Positions 34,548-46,169 of a DNA stretch of 64,000 nucleotides are shown here, in pieces. Under the pieces are notes generated by a model. It was not told the origin of the DNA. It made no database searches and worked only from the letters and a program-made list of their open reading frames with translations. Made by a program: the position numbers and the translations under genes. How positions within the stretch are numbered: the stretch's first letter is position 1; each line of letters starts with the position of its first letter. The DNA lies in contig NC_083386.1 of assembly GCF_031755915.1 (NCBI RefSeq), positions 14,344,501-14,408,500 on the forward strand, read 5' to 3'. Source of the stretch: Ziziphus jujuba (Eukaryota > Streptophyta > Magnoliopsida > Rosales > Rhamnaceae).

Positions 34548-37185
34548 TTACCCAGAACTGCCCACTTTCTTTTGAGAGAGCTGCTCGCTCACTAGCTCCT
34601 CATTTCTGTCCATGGCCTTCCTTGCAAGTTCATAGCCTGCAAAGTTCATGGCACCCAAGGGAGCGATCCAAAAGAACCTAGGAACTGCTCCTTTAAATAA
34701 TCCGAGAGGTCCCTCATGGCGGAGTATGGAGAAGGCTACCATTGACATTGACACAGGTCGGCCCTGTGGAGCAGTCATCATTCTAGTTTTCATCACATCA
34801 AAGGGTGTAGTAACAACAGCAGCAAGACCACCAGATAGAGCCCCGACCATAATTGTTTCCCACGGCTCCAGCTCACGCCCCAAAATTTGCTGCACAGCCT
34901 TTAAACAACAAAGAAATGTCACCATTATAGCCAACACAGAAATCATTAACAAACGAATGTCTTGATGTTGATATGCAAATGCAACATGCAGTATAGTGAT
35001 CAAAATATCATGTCAACTCAGCACAATGCCCCATTCCAGCAGTATAGAAACTAGACTGGAACTGTCTGTTAAAGAACTCCTACCTTTTTAGATTCAGCAT
35101 AAAGCCCCATTCCAGCAACATAGAAAGGAACTTCCCGGCAAAGAGTGGCACCAGTCCCACGAAAGAAACCCTTGAGACCATCTTGGTGCCAAGTCCCAAC
35201 TATAGCCTCCCCAACATTGTCAAAAAGGCCAGCCTGCAACCGCTGCTTTAAGACCTCACATGGGATTCGCACTGCTGTACCCAAAACTGTGCTACAGAAT
35301 GATGATATAGATTGGACCTATAAAAGAAGCCAAATTAGAAATTATATTCCTTAAAAACAGCACCAACATATAATAGACAAAGAGACATTGACAAAAAGAA
35401 GATACCATCTACATATATTAGTCTCCCACAAACATAAAGAGAGGGGAGCTGAATTATTGTCTGATAATAGCACCATTTTCAATGTGTAATAAGGATTCTA
35501 CAAAGATATCAGTGCTATTGATTTGAGTTTTTTAATCTGGCCATACTTCTTACAATGGTTATAAACTTCTTTAATTTTACCGGGAAAATAAGAGATCAAT
35601 AACCTGAAAAGTTAAACTACTCAAAATAAAGAACATCAACATAAATCACTGATTTATGAGGAGAAAGCATAAAGATATTCTTCAAATTATAAGGCATCAA
35701 CATCCAGGAAAATGAAAAATGTAATATGATAGAACAAAACCTACATAACTCATGCTATGTGGAAGACACCACTCGGTCCACAAATCATAGATTCACTAGA
35801 ACAAGGTTATCATTAGCAGGAACACAGAGAAACTCTGCTAAGGGTAATTATAAAGCTGGAACATGTAAGGACCTCAGTACCTCAAGACAAAGAAGTGGAA
35901 CAAGTAGGTGGGTAAAGGGAACACAATTTGGGATGTTCAAACAGGAACCAAGTAATAAAATCAAGAAGCAGCCAACAGCCCTCATAATGTTCCTAGATGG
36001 GATTTGATGGAAAGCAACTCAATACAGTTGAATATCTAGTGATTAGGCAGAAGATAATATCACTGATTCATGATACTGAATAGTGATGTAATGAATTCAT
36101 CCTGATAGCTCCTTGCACTAGAGAAGGCACTATGAATAGCAACTCAGAATTTTAGAACAGAATTCAAAGCAAATGGAAGACAACAGTTTTGAAAATTGGA
36201 ACATAATTGGATAATAATTCCTCGTATATTGAAGAAAAGTTACCTGGATGTCTGGCAGTGTTGGAGCAACATTTATTAAAACCAATTTACTTGCTTCAAA
36301 TATTCCAGTTCGTAGGCCATGGCTACAATGTCAATAGAACAAATTAGCCACAATGACGAGAAGAATATCAAGCAAAAAGAAAATATGCTCTTTATATTTT
36401 TCTCTTTTATGATGTCTGTATTCTGTGTATGTGAGAAGAGGGGATAGGGGACAGAAGGCGAAGAGAGAGAACCTTGAAAATTGTCCAAGAATAGCTGGGA
36501 TCGAACCCCTGTATAACCCCTGGACCCCAATCTGTGGAAGCTTTGAAATAATTTCAGGGAACGATAATGTTGATGCTTGTACACGAGTCTGACAAACCAA
36601 AATAAAACAACCTTGAGAAAGCCTTAATTTTGTCAGATGCAAGACTGAAACAAAGCATCTCCAAACAATAACAACTAACTACTACTGAGTAATGACAACA
36701 AATTATAGACCATAGAAATTTGCCTTTATCGTATCAATGGGGTGCATTAATGAAGTAGAAAGTGCACATGAAAGGCCCCCTGCCAAAGCAGATCTTAAGA
36801 CACTTCCAGCAGGTATTTGCACAGGTGGTGCAACGGCAACGACAGTTGCAGCTTCAAACCAGATACTCCTGTATTTTTAAGAAAAGAAGATAACATCAGC
36901 TAAAAGTTCCAAATAACTGGCAAAGTCCAGCATTAATAGAGGAATAGTGTATGATAGTAATTTTGGCAATATATATATGCACCACTACAGGAATTGTTAC
37001 CGCAGCATTCCATCTCATTTCACAAAACCATTTGCCACAAACTATACATCTATGATATATCAGCTAGGAACCAAGAGAATTCTAATCTATAGAAGCAAAA
37101 GAAAAGATTGGACTAAATCAGACATCATGCATGCATTATCTGATAATCATAGTTTGACCATCTACTAGTCAAACAGTTTTTAAAA

Positions 37186-37232
<47 letters not shown>

Positions 37233-40054
37233 CCAACTCAGGGGTTGATATTCTAAAATAAGCTTAACTAAGCAAATACATCTTACCGTGGATCATCTTG
37301 AAGTCGATCAGAAGGGAGGAGAAGCATGAAATTTCGGAAATGTCCATAAGAAATAGATTCTTCGGTGTCTGCATTCAGAAATCGCATCATAGCAACAGCA
37401 TTGTCTTCATTAGCTGGAAGACCTGCATTTTTAAGTGAAGACAATATTTCACTCTTTTGCAGCGTCCCTGACTTGCTTAGACAGAGAGAAGTGTACGCCC
37501 GAAGAATGGTTGATTCCTTTTGTTCCATCAAGGACAAAAACTGTTTCCAACCAAACGATTTTGAAAATATGTGACTTCTAGTACGGCGCATGAACTCATG
37601 AGCATATCTTCGTGGCAATTTTCTCTTTCTCATTGCTATTTCAAGATCTTCTAAATTTACTTGGCCATCACCATCTCTATCAAGTTCCTCAAAGAATCTC
37701 CTTCCTGAAAGGGCAATGGTGCAGAAGGTGAAATGAAGCATAACCAAATAAAGGCATCTATTCATAACTGAAAAGATAATATATTTCAAAAGGGTAACTA
37801 AAGTTTCATTAGAATACAAGAACATCGAAAAATGTCCACTTAATTATCCCAATAGAAATTTCCAATATTTGAATTCAAATTATTCTTACAGCCTTTAAAA
37901 GATGAAAAATGGTTAAAGCACATAAGACCTCACTAATTTGTTTAAAAGAAAAACCGTTCTTTATTGTTTTTTGCTCTGCTTATATACATACAAGCATATA
38001 GTTTCTGCATATCTTTTATAAAATTATTCAAAATGTATACATTTTTATATATCCATAATCAGTGGTAGGACAAAAAACTTTTTACCATGCTAAAGTAATA
38101 GAGACGCAATACTTCTAACAATTCCTAGGTACCAAGTGCTGAAAGTTATAGTTATAGAAGAGCAGTAGAGTGATAGAGATGGAGTTCGAAACTTCTCGAG
38201 TTTTAACTTGTTAAACTAAGCTACATGTATCTCCAAAATAAAGGACAATTACAATAATGAACCCACCTAGTCAAATTTCTCCTAACTGGATTTTGGCAAG
38301 ATCGGCACTAGAAGGAAATTAGAAAACTAAAAAGACTGCACACCATACGATGGTTGATGCTTTACTGTTAACTGTTCAAAATTCATAGCATCCTCTGTCA
38401 ATTTTCCTATGATATACAAGCTTCCACTGTTTAGAACTAGAGTAAATATGGCGAAAGTCCATTAAGATAGTTAGAATAGGACCTTTAGATTGTGAAATAA
38501 AGCATAAACGCTATGAAGTAGGGGAAAAAAAAAAAAAAAAAAAAAGGAAAAAGTGTACCTTGCAGGATTGAGTCATAAGTACAGAACATATACAAAAAGG
38601 AAAAGAAAACAATATATATATATATATATATGCACAATGCTTTTAATAAAGTTTTTTCACACAATATATATATATATATATATGCACAATGTTTTTAATA
38701 AAGTTTTTCTTTTTACTGATAAAATACGAAAAAAATAGGTAAATCAGCCATTTGATTGGTTGGCATCCTATGAGGGTGGAGGAGGGAAGAAGGAGCTGTG
38801 CATTTAGTTTTGTTTATAGTTTTAGCGTAGAGAAGGTAAATGCATCCACAAAAAGCTATACAAGTCAGCAATCAGTTACCATATTACTTGAAAGAACATA
38901 CCTTCGGACTCCGTATATCTAAAGAAATCTTGGACTGAGAATAGTTTCTTCTTGTCAGGATAGTCTTTAGAAGATCGGCCCAGCTGAGGTACAAGCTCAA
39001 TTAATTCTGCCAATGAAACAGTGGATAGTGTGGATCTCAAACGCTCCACATTGGATAGAGGAATACTAAGTATACTACCAGCCAACTTCTGTGGCGAATT
39101 GCCCCCTGTTTCATCACCATTGTCAGCGTTAACACCATCAGCACCCTCTTCGTTAACTGAAGAAGCAACCCCTACCACACCAGAAGGAACACCCCCTACT
39201 CTAGCAAACCTCAAATTTCCCAAAAATCCATTTACATCTGCTTTCCGACCATCTATAATAGCTTTCACAACCCCAAAATGATCAAAGTAGGTGGAAGAAG
39301 TCGGCAAGGGAGATGCGTCACAATTATCCTGACTATTTTCTTGCAAACCATTATCAAACTTTGGAAGATTTTGAGTTAATTTATCAAAGAAAAAACCTAT
39401 AAAGCATTCAACTGAGACATTATTTCCTTCTTTATGAGTCACATCTTCATTCGTTACCGTTCCCGGCCGTTGATTCTTAGAATCATTTTGCTTCAATTCA
39501 CCTGAAGCCTTCTGCTTTGTACACAAACACAACTTATCCTCATCACCATCACCAGTTTTCTGAAACCGCTTCTTACCTGTTCTGAATGGAGCAGGAAATG
39601 CCTGTACAAAACTGTTAACCAACAAAGACCAAGTCACCGCAAACTTCAAGCAATTCACACAAGATCCATCTTCCTTATTCAAATCCTTCTCTTTAATCCC
39701 ACCATTAGCCACTTCAGCTCGATGACTATTTCCTGAATTCTGTGTAAACTTCCCCAGCAAAGCCTTAATCGGCACCTTAATCGAAAACCCTCTTTTTCTT
39801 TCCTCACCAACTGAAGCAAACTCACCCGTTTTCTTCTTCACAGTGCAGATCTGAACTCTACCATTCTTATCACCTCCATTCAACTGGTTTCCCAAATCCA
39901 CACTGTTTCCTTTATTCTTAGGCCCTGCCCAGCAGCATTCGAGGTCTTTGGCCGCTTTCTGAACGCTCAATTCTAACGGCAAAAACACTTCTTTAAGCTT
40001 AACTACTTGAATTGAATTGAGAAACGACTCGATTGGGTCATTTGCAGACACCAT
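34548..40054 (-). CDS. SAMTL: EF-hand mitochondrial substrate carrier, SAMTL-like (At2g35800 type)
   Basis: Seven minus-strand exons: 40054-38902, 37704-37287, 36868-36724, 36588-36473, 36322-36244, 35317-35084 and 34898-34548. They sum to 2496 bp, giving 831 aa. The N-terminal 380 residues are low in recognisable domains and end with LAELIELVPQLG and FSVQDFFRYTESEG. An EF-hand loop follows at residues 393-404 (DRDGDGQVNLED), then a mitochondrial carrier domain (about 540-815) with all three signatures: HPIDTIK (about 566-572), IPCEVLK (655-661) and TPFDVMK (746-752). Ordinary carriers have about 300 aa, so the long N-terminal extension is distinctive and fits Arabidopsis SAMTL (about 823 aa). 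A role as S-adenosylmethionine-type carrier of an organelle inner membrane, possibly calcium-tuned, is inferred from family. The ATG at 40054 is chosen; no in-frame ATG was seen upstream. The intron after exon 3 has a GC donor. Confidence 0.93.
37180..37229. repeat. (TA)n microsatellite in carrier intron 2
   Basis: Long TA run in the intron between exons 2 and 3 of the carrier gene. Confidence 0.9.
38609..38711. repeat. 52-bp tandem duplication with (TA)n in carrier intron 1
   Basis: ACAATATATATA...GCACAATG(C/T)TTTTAATAAAG occurs at 38609 and again at 38661, nearly identical. Each unit includes a (TA)n run of about ten repeats. It lies within the intron between carrier exons 1 and 2 (38901-37705). 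Confidence 0.9.
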
Positions 40055-43000
40055 TACTAACAAACTCGTACAAAAAACCTTCTCAATCCAGTCAATCCTA
40101 TAAAATATATATATATTGTCTACTCTCTCTATAAAACTTTTACGGAAACCTGAGTAACTTCAAACAAATTCTCAGAAATCAAAAACCAATTTCCAAACAG
40201 ATAAAAGCAGAACCTGAAAAGAATTCCTCAATGAAAAGAAATTTGCAGTGAAAGACCTACAGCATGAAAATCCACCATAAGCGAGCGGGTGAGATCCGAA
40301 TAAGAGGCTGTGGTGAGACCGGTTTGAATCCGAAACTGTGAAGCCCTTGCTCTATACAAACCGAGATTCGAAGTGAACCACGCATTTTTGGCCGTCTTCA
40401 AGAGCAATCAATTTCGAGCAATTTTATCATATTCAATCCGTTACTCTCACTTCCTTCGAAAATTTTCCTTTACAGTGTACAGAGTTCTTTTTTTTTTTTT
40501 TTTTTCAGCTTAAATTTTCAAAATCCGCCATGGAAGATTGAGAGCCAGAATTTTAGAGTAAATAATCTAAACGAATTTTTATTAATTTTATTTTTTTTTT
40601 TTTTTTTATTTTTTTTGAGACGGAGAGAGATTTGGGTGGCAGAGGAAGAAAAGCAAGAACATATAGCAGAACAAGAGGATTCCTTCTTTTTTTTTTTTTT
40701 TGTATTTTCTTTTTTAGTTTTTCTTGTAATTTAGAGAATTTAAAATAATAATCTATAATAATATAATAAAATCATATATAAATTTTTATTTTTATTTTTT
40801 TTGTTTTTGGCCTTTTTTGGATAAGGAATGCTAAATGGATAAAGACTGACGTAAAGACATGTAGGAGAGTTGACACTTGTAGGCTTGAGGGATATATTTT
40901 TGAATTTTGGATCATATCATGGTTTTTAGTGCGATTGATAAATTTTTAATTTATCTTTTTTCTTTTGGTAATTAGAATTTTAGAATAAACAAAAATTAAT
41001 GCTGATAATTACTTAACCAAATGTCTATATCTTAAACATAAATCAACGTGATTGAGAAGTTCAACTACATTTTTCTTTTTTTCTTTTTTTTTTTTTTTAA
41101 TTTCCTTCTTCCATTTCAGGCTCCCATCAATAATTTTTTTAATTAATTTTTTTTGTCTTGTTTTCAAAAGTATAGAATATTTATATAAATAAATTCTGGA
41201 CAGTTTAGATTATGTTTTGTTTTGGATTTTGGATTCTGTTACTTGTTACTACAATTGAAAATTTAAGCATTTCAAACCAGAAAGAAAATAATTAAAAGGT
41301 TATCTAATTTCGTATATAATTGTTTGAAATGATTTAATCTTTAAGATAAATTTCCTTTTTGTAGTTTTTTATTATTATTTTTTTTTCTACAACACCTAAA
41401 TGATATAACAATAAATGAATGAAGAATACTATTTTACAATGTCTTCATTAATTTGGAGATCTTCTACAACACTTTTCTCTTTTTTCAGTGCATCTATTAG
41501 AATCTTTTTTTATTCTGTCTGTCGAATAAATTTATTAAATGTTTTTGGGTGTTCTTATTATTAACAACAATAACATTAAAGTCTTTACATAATAATAATC
41601 ACAATAAATCCTCTTAAAGCTACTTAGAGAAGAAGGCATCCCAACAATCCTAATAATAACAATAACAATAATAAATTAATAATAATAATGATAATAACAG
41701 TCGAATGATCAAATTATTTATATTTACTTATCTAAATTTAAATTATATTAATACGTTAATTTGTGAAATAATGACATTTATCCACTTGTAAATATCTTTA
41801 TAGTCTATATAATATCTGTAGCATTGCTCTCAATATTTAAGTTTGGAATTTTATTTTATTTTATTTTTGTCATAAACACTTGTGAATTTATTGTAAATAT
41901 TTTTTTTCTTCCAATTTACTGTAAATATGTTTGAAACTTCAAGACTATTTCGTCTTCATATTAAACTCTTATGTATATATATATATATATATATATGTTA
42001 TATGGCATATCATTTTTCTTTCCTTTTTTACTTCTAATATGGCATATATATGTATCTTCTTATAACGTGTAATTTTTGCACATGTTATAAAATGATGTAT
42101 TGATTGAACTGTTTCAACGAACAAAAAAATTAAAAGAATAAAACGACATAGGGCGTCATGGAATGAAGATTTATTTACGGAAATACGAAGGTGGACTGGG
42201 AAAAAATTATTCAAGACAGTAGTTGTAATTTATCAAAAAAATGTATTTAACAAACCAAAAAAAAAAAAATGTATTTATAAACCATAGCATATTTATATAT
42301 TCAATAGATTATTTTATTGTAATTTCAAATTGTTTTTTTTTTCTTTTCTTTTTTTTTTGGGTTAGTTTCTTTCTTTATTTTATTTTTTTTCTAATGATAA
42401 TATTAATTTGGATATCTAGCTTTCTCTAAATTAGAAAAACAATGTTCCCTTAATAAAATATCCCATTGAAAATAATTATTAAAAGAATCAATAATATTAT
42501 TTTTTGAAAGGAAAAATCGATAATATTAGAAACATCAAAATATTTAGCAATTATTTTAATATGATATTATTTTATTGATTAATATTTTTTCCACTAAGAA
42601 TATTTTATAGATTGATATTGTATTAAGTTTTATTTATTTTATAATAGTTCACTTATTTATATATAACATTATTTATTAATATGCCTTGAAGAGAATTTAA
42701 ATATGTTTGATAAAATTTTTGAAACCCTAATAAGCGCTTTAAAAAAAAAATTTGTTTCACAAAAAATTAAAAAGTACTTTTATGTTAAAATATAAACAAT
42801 ATAAACACTAAAGGTGGTTCTTTTAGGTTGGGTCTTCATGATTCAAAAAAAAAAAAAAATTCAATATACTAATTTTAAAATAAACATACAACAATGAATT
42901 TGAGGTGCTTTTAATTATATCTACTCAAATATTTTATTATTTATTTTATAAAATATTTATTAATAAAAATACTATAAAAATAAATGCTACAAAAATAAAT

Positions 43001-43221
43001 ATTTATAAAAATAGAACTTTAAATACACCCCTCGTTTGCTCGAAGAAAATTTGGCCCCTACTCCCACTGTCGATACTTTTAAATTATAAAAGAGAAGGAA
43101 AGTTTAATAACATATATATATCTATATATATATATATAAGTCAAATACCATTTATTGACCTCATTGAGGACCTCTTTGTTATCATTATTATTTCTTTGGA
43201 ATAGTTCAAAGTAAAATAGGA
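40055..43221. other. 5' region of the carrier gene and AT-rich intergenic DNA
   Basis: The first about 600 bp on the carrier side contain CT-rich, leader-like sequence (about 40060-40500) with poly-T tracts at 40490-40505 and 40592-40607. No TGGGCC element was found upstream of the carrier start. The rest is very AT-rich, with a (TA)n run at 41975-41996 and ATT/AAT repeats near 41640-41695. No gene recognised. Confidence 0.5.
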
Positions 43222-43224
43222 TTA

Positions 43225-43561
43225 GGATCTATTTGGATAACTAATGAAAATAAAATTTTAGTCTATCAAAATTATATATAATAAATTTTTTTGAAATTTT
43301 TTTTATTAAAAAGTTAATAATTATTTAGTTGTACGTAAAAAAACTAAATTAAATACTTATTAATCTGTATTAAATATTTATTAAATTTCCATATAAAGTA
43401 AAAAAAAAAGAAATTTAGTGAAGCTCAAAATTTAGATTTTTTTAAAACAGTTTAAAAAAACATATTTTTTTGTCAATAAGTATTTATTGATTTTTGCCAA
43501 ACATTATTATTTTTTAACAGTAGAATTTTTAAGCCAAAAAAAAACTTTACCAAATGGATCC
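43225..43561. mobile_element. Tourist/Harbinger-like MITE 1 (337 bp)
   Basis: Terminal inverted repeats GGATCTATTTGG / CCAAATGGATCC, flanked by the 3-bp duplication TTA (43222-43224 and 43562-43564). The length, 3-bp TWA-type duplication and GGN...TTTGG ends fit PIF/Harbinger-derived Tourist MITEs. It has no coding capacity. Confidence 0.78.
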
Positions 43562-43647
43562 TTAATAAAAGAAGGCAGATACAATAGATACGAAGATCTA
43601 AAATATTCTTATATCAGTGGTTGGGTGCATAGGATACTGTTGTTTAA

Positions 43648-44017
43648 GGGTCCGTTTGGTATAGCTAATGAAAGTAAAGTTTTAGTCTGTAGAGTTTTGT
43701 ATAATAGATTTTTTGTAAAAAGAATTTTTATTAAAAAGCTACTAAGTATTTTGTTATAAATAAAAAAACTGCATTAAATGTTCATTAAACAGTATTAAAT
43801 GCTTATTAAATTTCCATATAAGGTAAAAGAGAAAGCTTGTTTTAGAGAAGTTCAAAATTTGAACTTCTTTAAAACAGTTTATAAAAATTTATTTTTTAGT
43901 CAGTAAATACTTATTAATTTTTATCAAATATTTTTATTTTTTGATAAAAAACTTTTAAACTTTCAATAGAGCTTTTAAACCAAAAAAAAAAAAAAAAAAA
44001 CTTTGTCAAACAAAGCT
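43648..44017. mobile_element. Tourist/Harbinger-like MITE 2 (about 370 bp), same family and orientation
   Basis: Begins GGGTCCGTTTGG and ends with a diverged inverted copy (CAAACAAAGCT), flanked by TAA or TTA on both sides. Internally collinear with MITE 1 over its length (TAGCTAATGAAAGTAAAGTT against TAACTAATGAAAATAAAATT; shared TTATTAAATTTCCATATAA). It lies 86 bp from MITE 1. The 90-codon frame at 43487-43759 spans the gap between the two and is not a gene. Confidence 0.75.
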
Positions 44018-44104
44018 TAAAATGATTGATAATTTTTCAAAAACAAAAATTATATATAATGGTTGCTAATTAATAATTATACAACTTTCTTTTTAAAAAA
44101 AAAT

Positions 44105-44139
<35 letters not shown>

Positions 44140-46169
44140 GGGAAGGGGATCCATTGGCTGCACAAAGAAGCCTGCTGAGGTTGATGGGTTCCATAAATAG
44201 TGCTTATAAAGATGACACGTGTAAGGAATAGCCAATCGTTTTCTCTCCTCACAAACTTTTGTCAATAAAAGGGCATCGTGGAACTTGGAAAACGAAATAA
44301 TTTCTATTGATCATTAATAAATTTGCCAATTCGACCAAAATAATAATAATAAATAAATTTGCCAAAAAAATAGTGGTGGCGGTGACTCTGAATTTTTGTA
44401 GTCCCAAGTAAAGGTTAAATATTAGCATCAAACATCTCAATATAAGTCTTTGTTTTCAATCGCCTTGATATGGAAAATGTTTAAAGTTCCAACCTTAAAA
44501 GTTGCAATCAAAATTCACAAAAAAATAAAAATAAAAAAATGACAAGTTCAATCACTTTCAAAGTTGATTACAATTCACATTGCAAACCATTAACGACGGT
44601 TTGATATCCTAATCATCACACGATGTAGGTGACGTGAAAAGTTTATGGTTCACTTAAAAACCCTTTATTATTATTATTATTATTATTATGAAAATCTCAT
44701 TTTTGTTTGTTTTTATTTTATTTTCTTTGTCTTTAAAAGAAGACAAAATAGATTCTTGAAAGATGTCATATATACTATAAAAATCAAAAATATTTTATAA
44801 CTAAGTTTAAAATTTTAGCTTCTAGCATACTTTAATTCAAAATTTTGATACAATTTGATACAATTATAGAAGTTTTTGAATTTTTTAATTAAAAATTAAA
44901 AATGCTTAAATTATAATAAATTAAAAAATAAAAAATTTAAAGTGTAAAATTTTAAAATTGAAAATATTAAAATACAATTAATTTTAAAATCTTTTATTAT
45001 TATTGGGCATAAAACTTAAAATCTGACATGAAGTATAAACTATAAATCCCAAGAGGAAAATAGATAAATAAATCCATTGTTTAGAAAACAAATATATTTA
45101 TCTGATATCTAAGACTTGGTCCACTACGATGGACAAAATCCGTATTATTTACATATTAAACTTGTATAACAGGGGTTTCATCGTAACCTCAGAAGCCTCA
45201 CTAATTTAGGGTATTCTACACATTGCGTGCCAGTCCAAAAGAATATTTCTCTAATAAACAATGAATTAAAAAATAAAATAAAGTTGGAGTCTAGTCACGA
45301 AGGATAAATTGTTATGGGACCCCTCATCAATGGTTGCTGGCTTTCGGATATCACAAGGGGTTAATTTGTTATTCTAATTGGTTGAAAACCACATCTTGCG
45401 TTTTGAATGGCCATATTCGCTGGGGTCCATAAGCTGGTTAGAGCTTTAAGGACAACACAACATCATAGATAACTAGCAAATTGAAAAATTGTCATTGATG
45501 TCTTCACACCATTAAATTAAGCATCAAAAAATTTAAAAATAAAAATAAAAATAAATGAAAAAAATAAAAAAACACATGAATAGGTCAGTTCCACCAAAAC
45601 CCACTTATATTTGACATTATCAATGTAGGGGAGGAGCCCTAGCATTAGGTAATTTGTCAAGTCTGTTTGAAAGAAAATTCTTGCTCAATTATGTCTGAAA
45701 ATGAAAGAAAATTAAAGTTGTTTGTTCCTTTTTGGATAACTTTATATGCAGAAGATTAACATGCAATATCTGTTGATTCGCACAGGAAGTCAAGACAGTT
45801 GTCATGGTTGCACCATAATTCTTGTAAACAAGCTCAATATTGAATTTGAAAGCACCTAACAACTTGATCGCAAATACTAGGATTTGATACAGTACTAAAT
45901 GTGAAAAATGAAGAGTACCCTATATTTTCCATCTTTTCTTGGCACCCATAGTAGTTTATGACAATGCAACTGTGATTCTTGAATTTTGATCCTGTGGCAT
46001 ACAATCAGTGCAATGGATCTCCTATTTTCTCATGATATTACTTTTTTGACCAAGGTAACCACATATCATGGGGAAACATAGCTTAGAATGAACTCCATAT
46101 TCTTTGTGAAGAAATTATTCCATTGCTGTTTGCATCACTGAACTCTGAAATTGAGGCACATTAAACTCA
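44018..46169. other. AT-rich intergenic DNA
   Basis: Contains a (TA)n run at 44109-44134, an ATT run near 44670-44688 and A-rich stretches. No gene, RNA gene or bounded repeat was recognised. The last part before 46170 is probably the 3' untranslated region of TIM14. Confidence 0.5.

Noticed and set aside
34648..34965. 105-codon plus-strand frame
   Set aside because: Antisense shadow of carrier exon 7.
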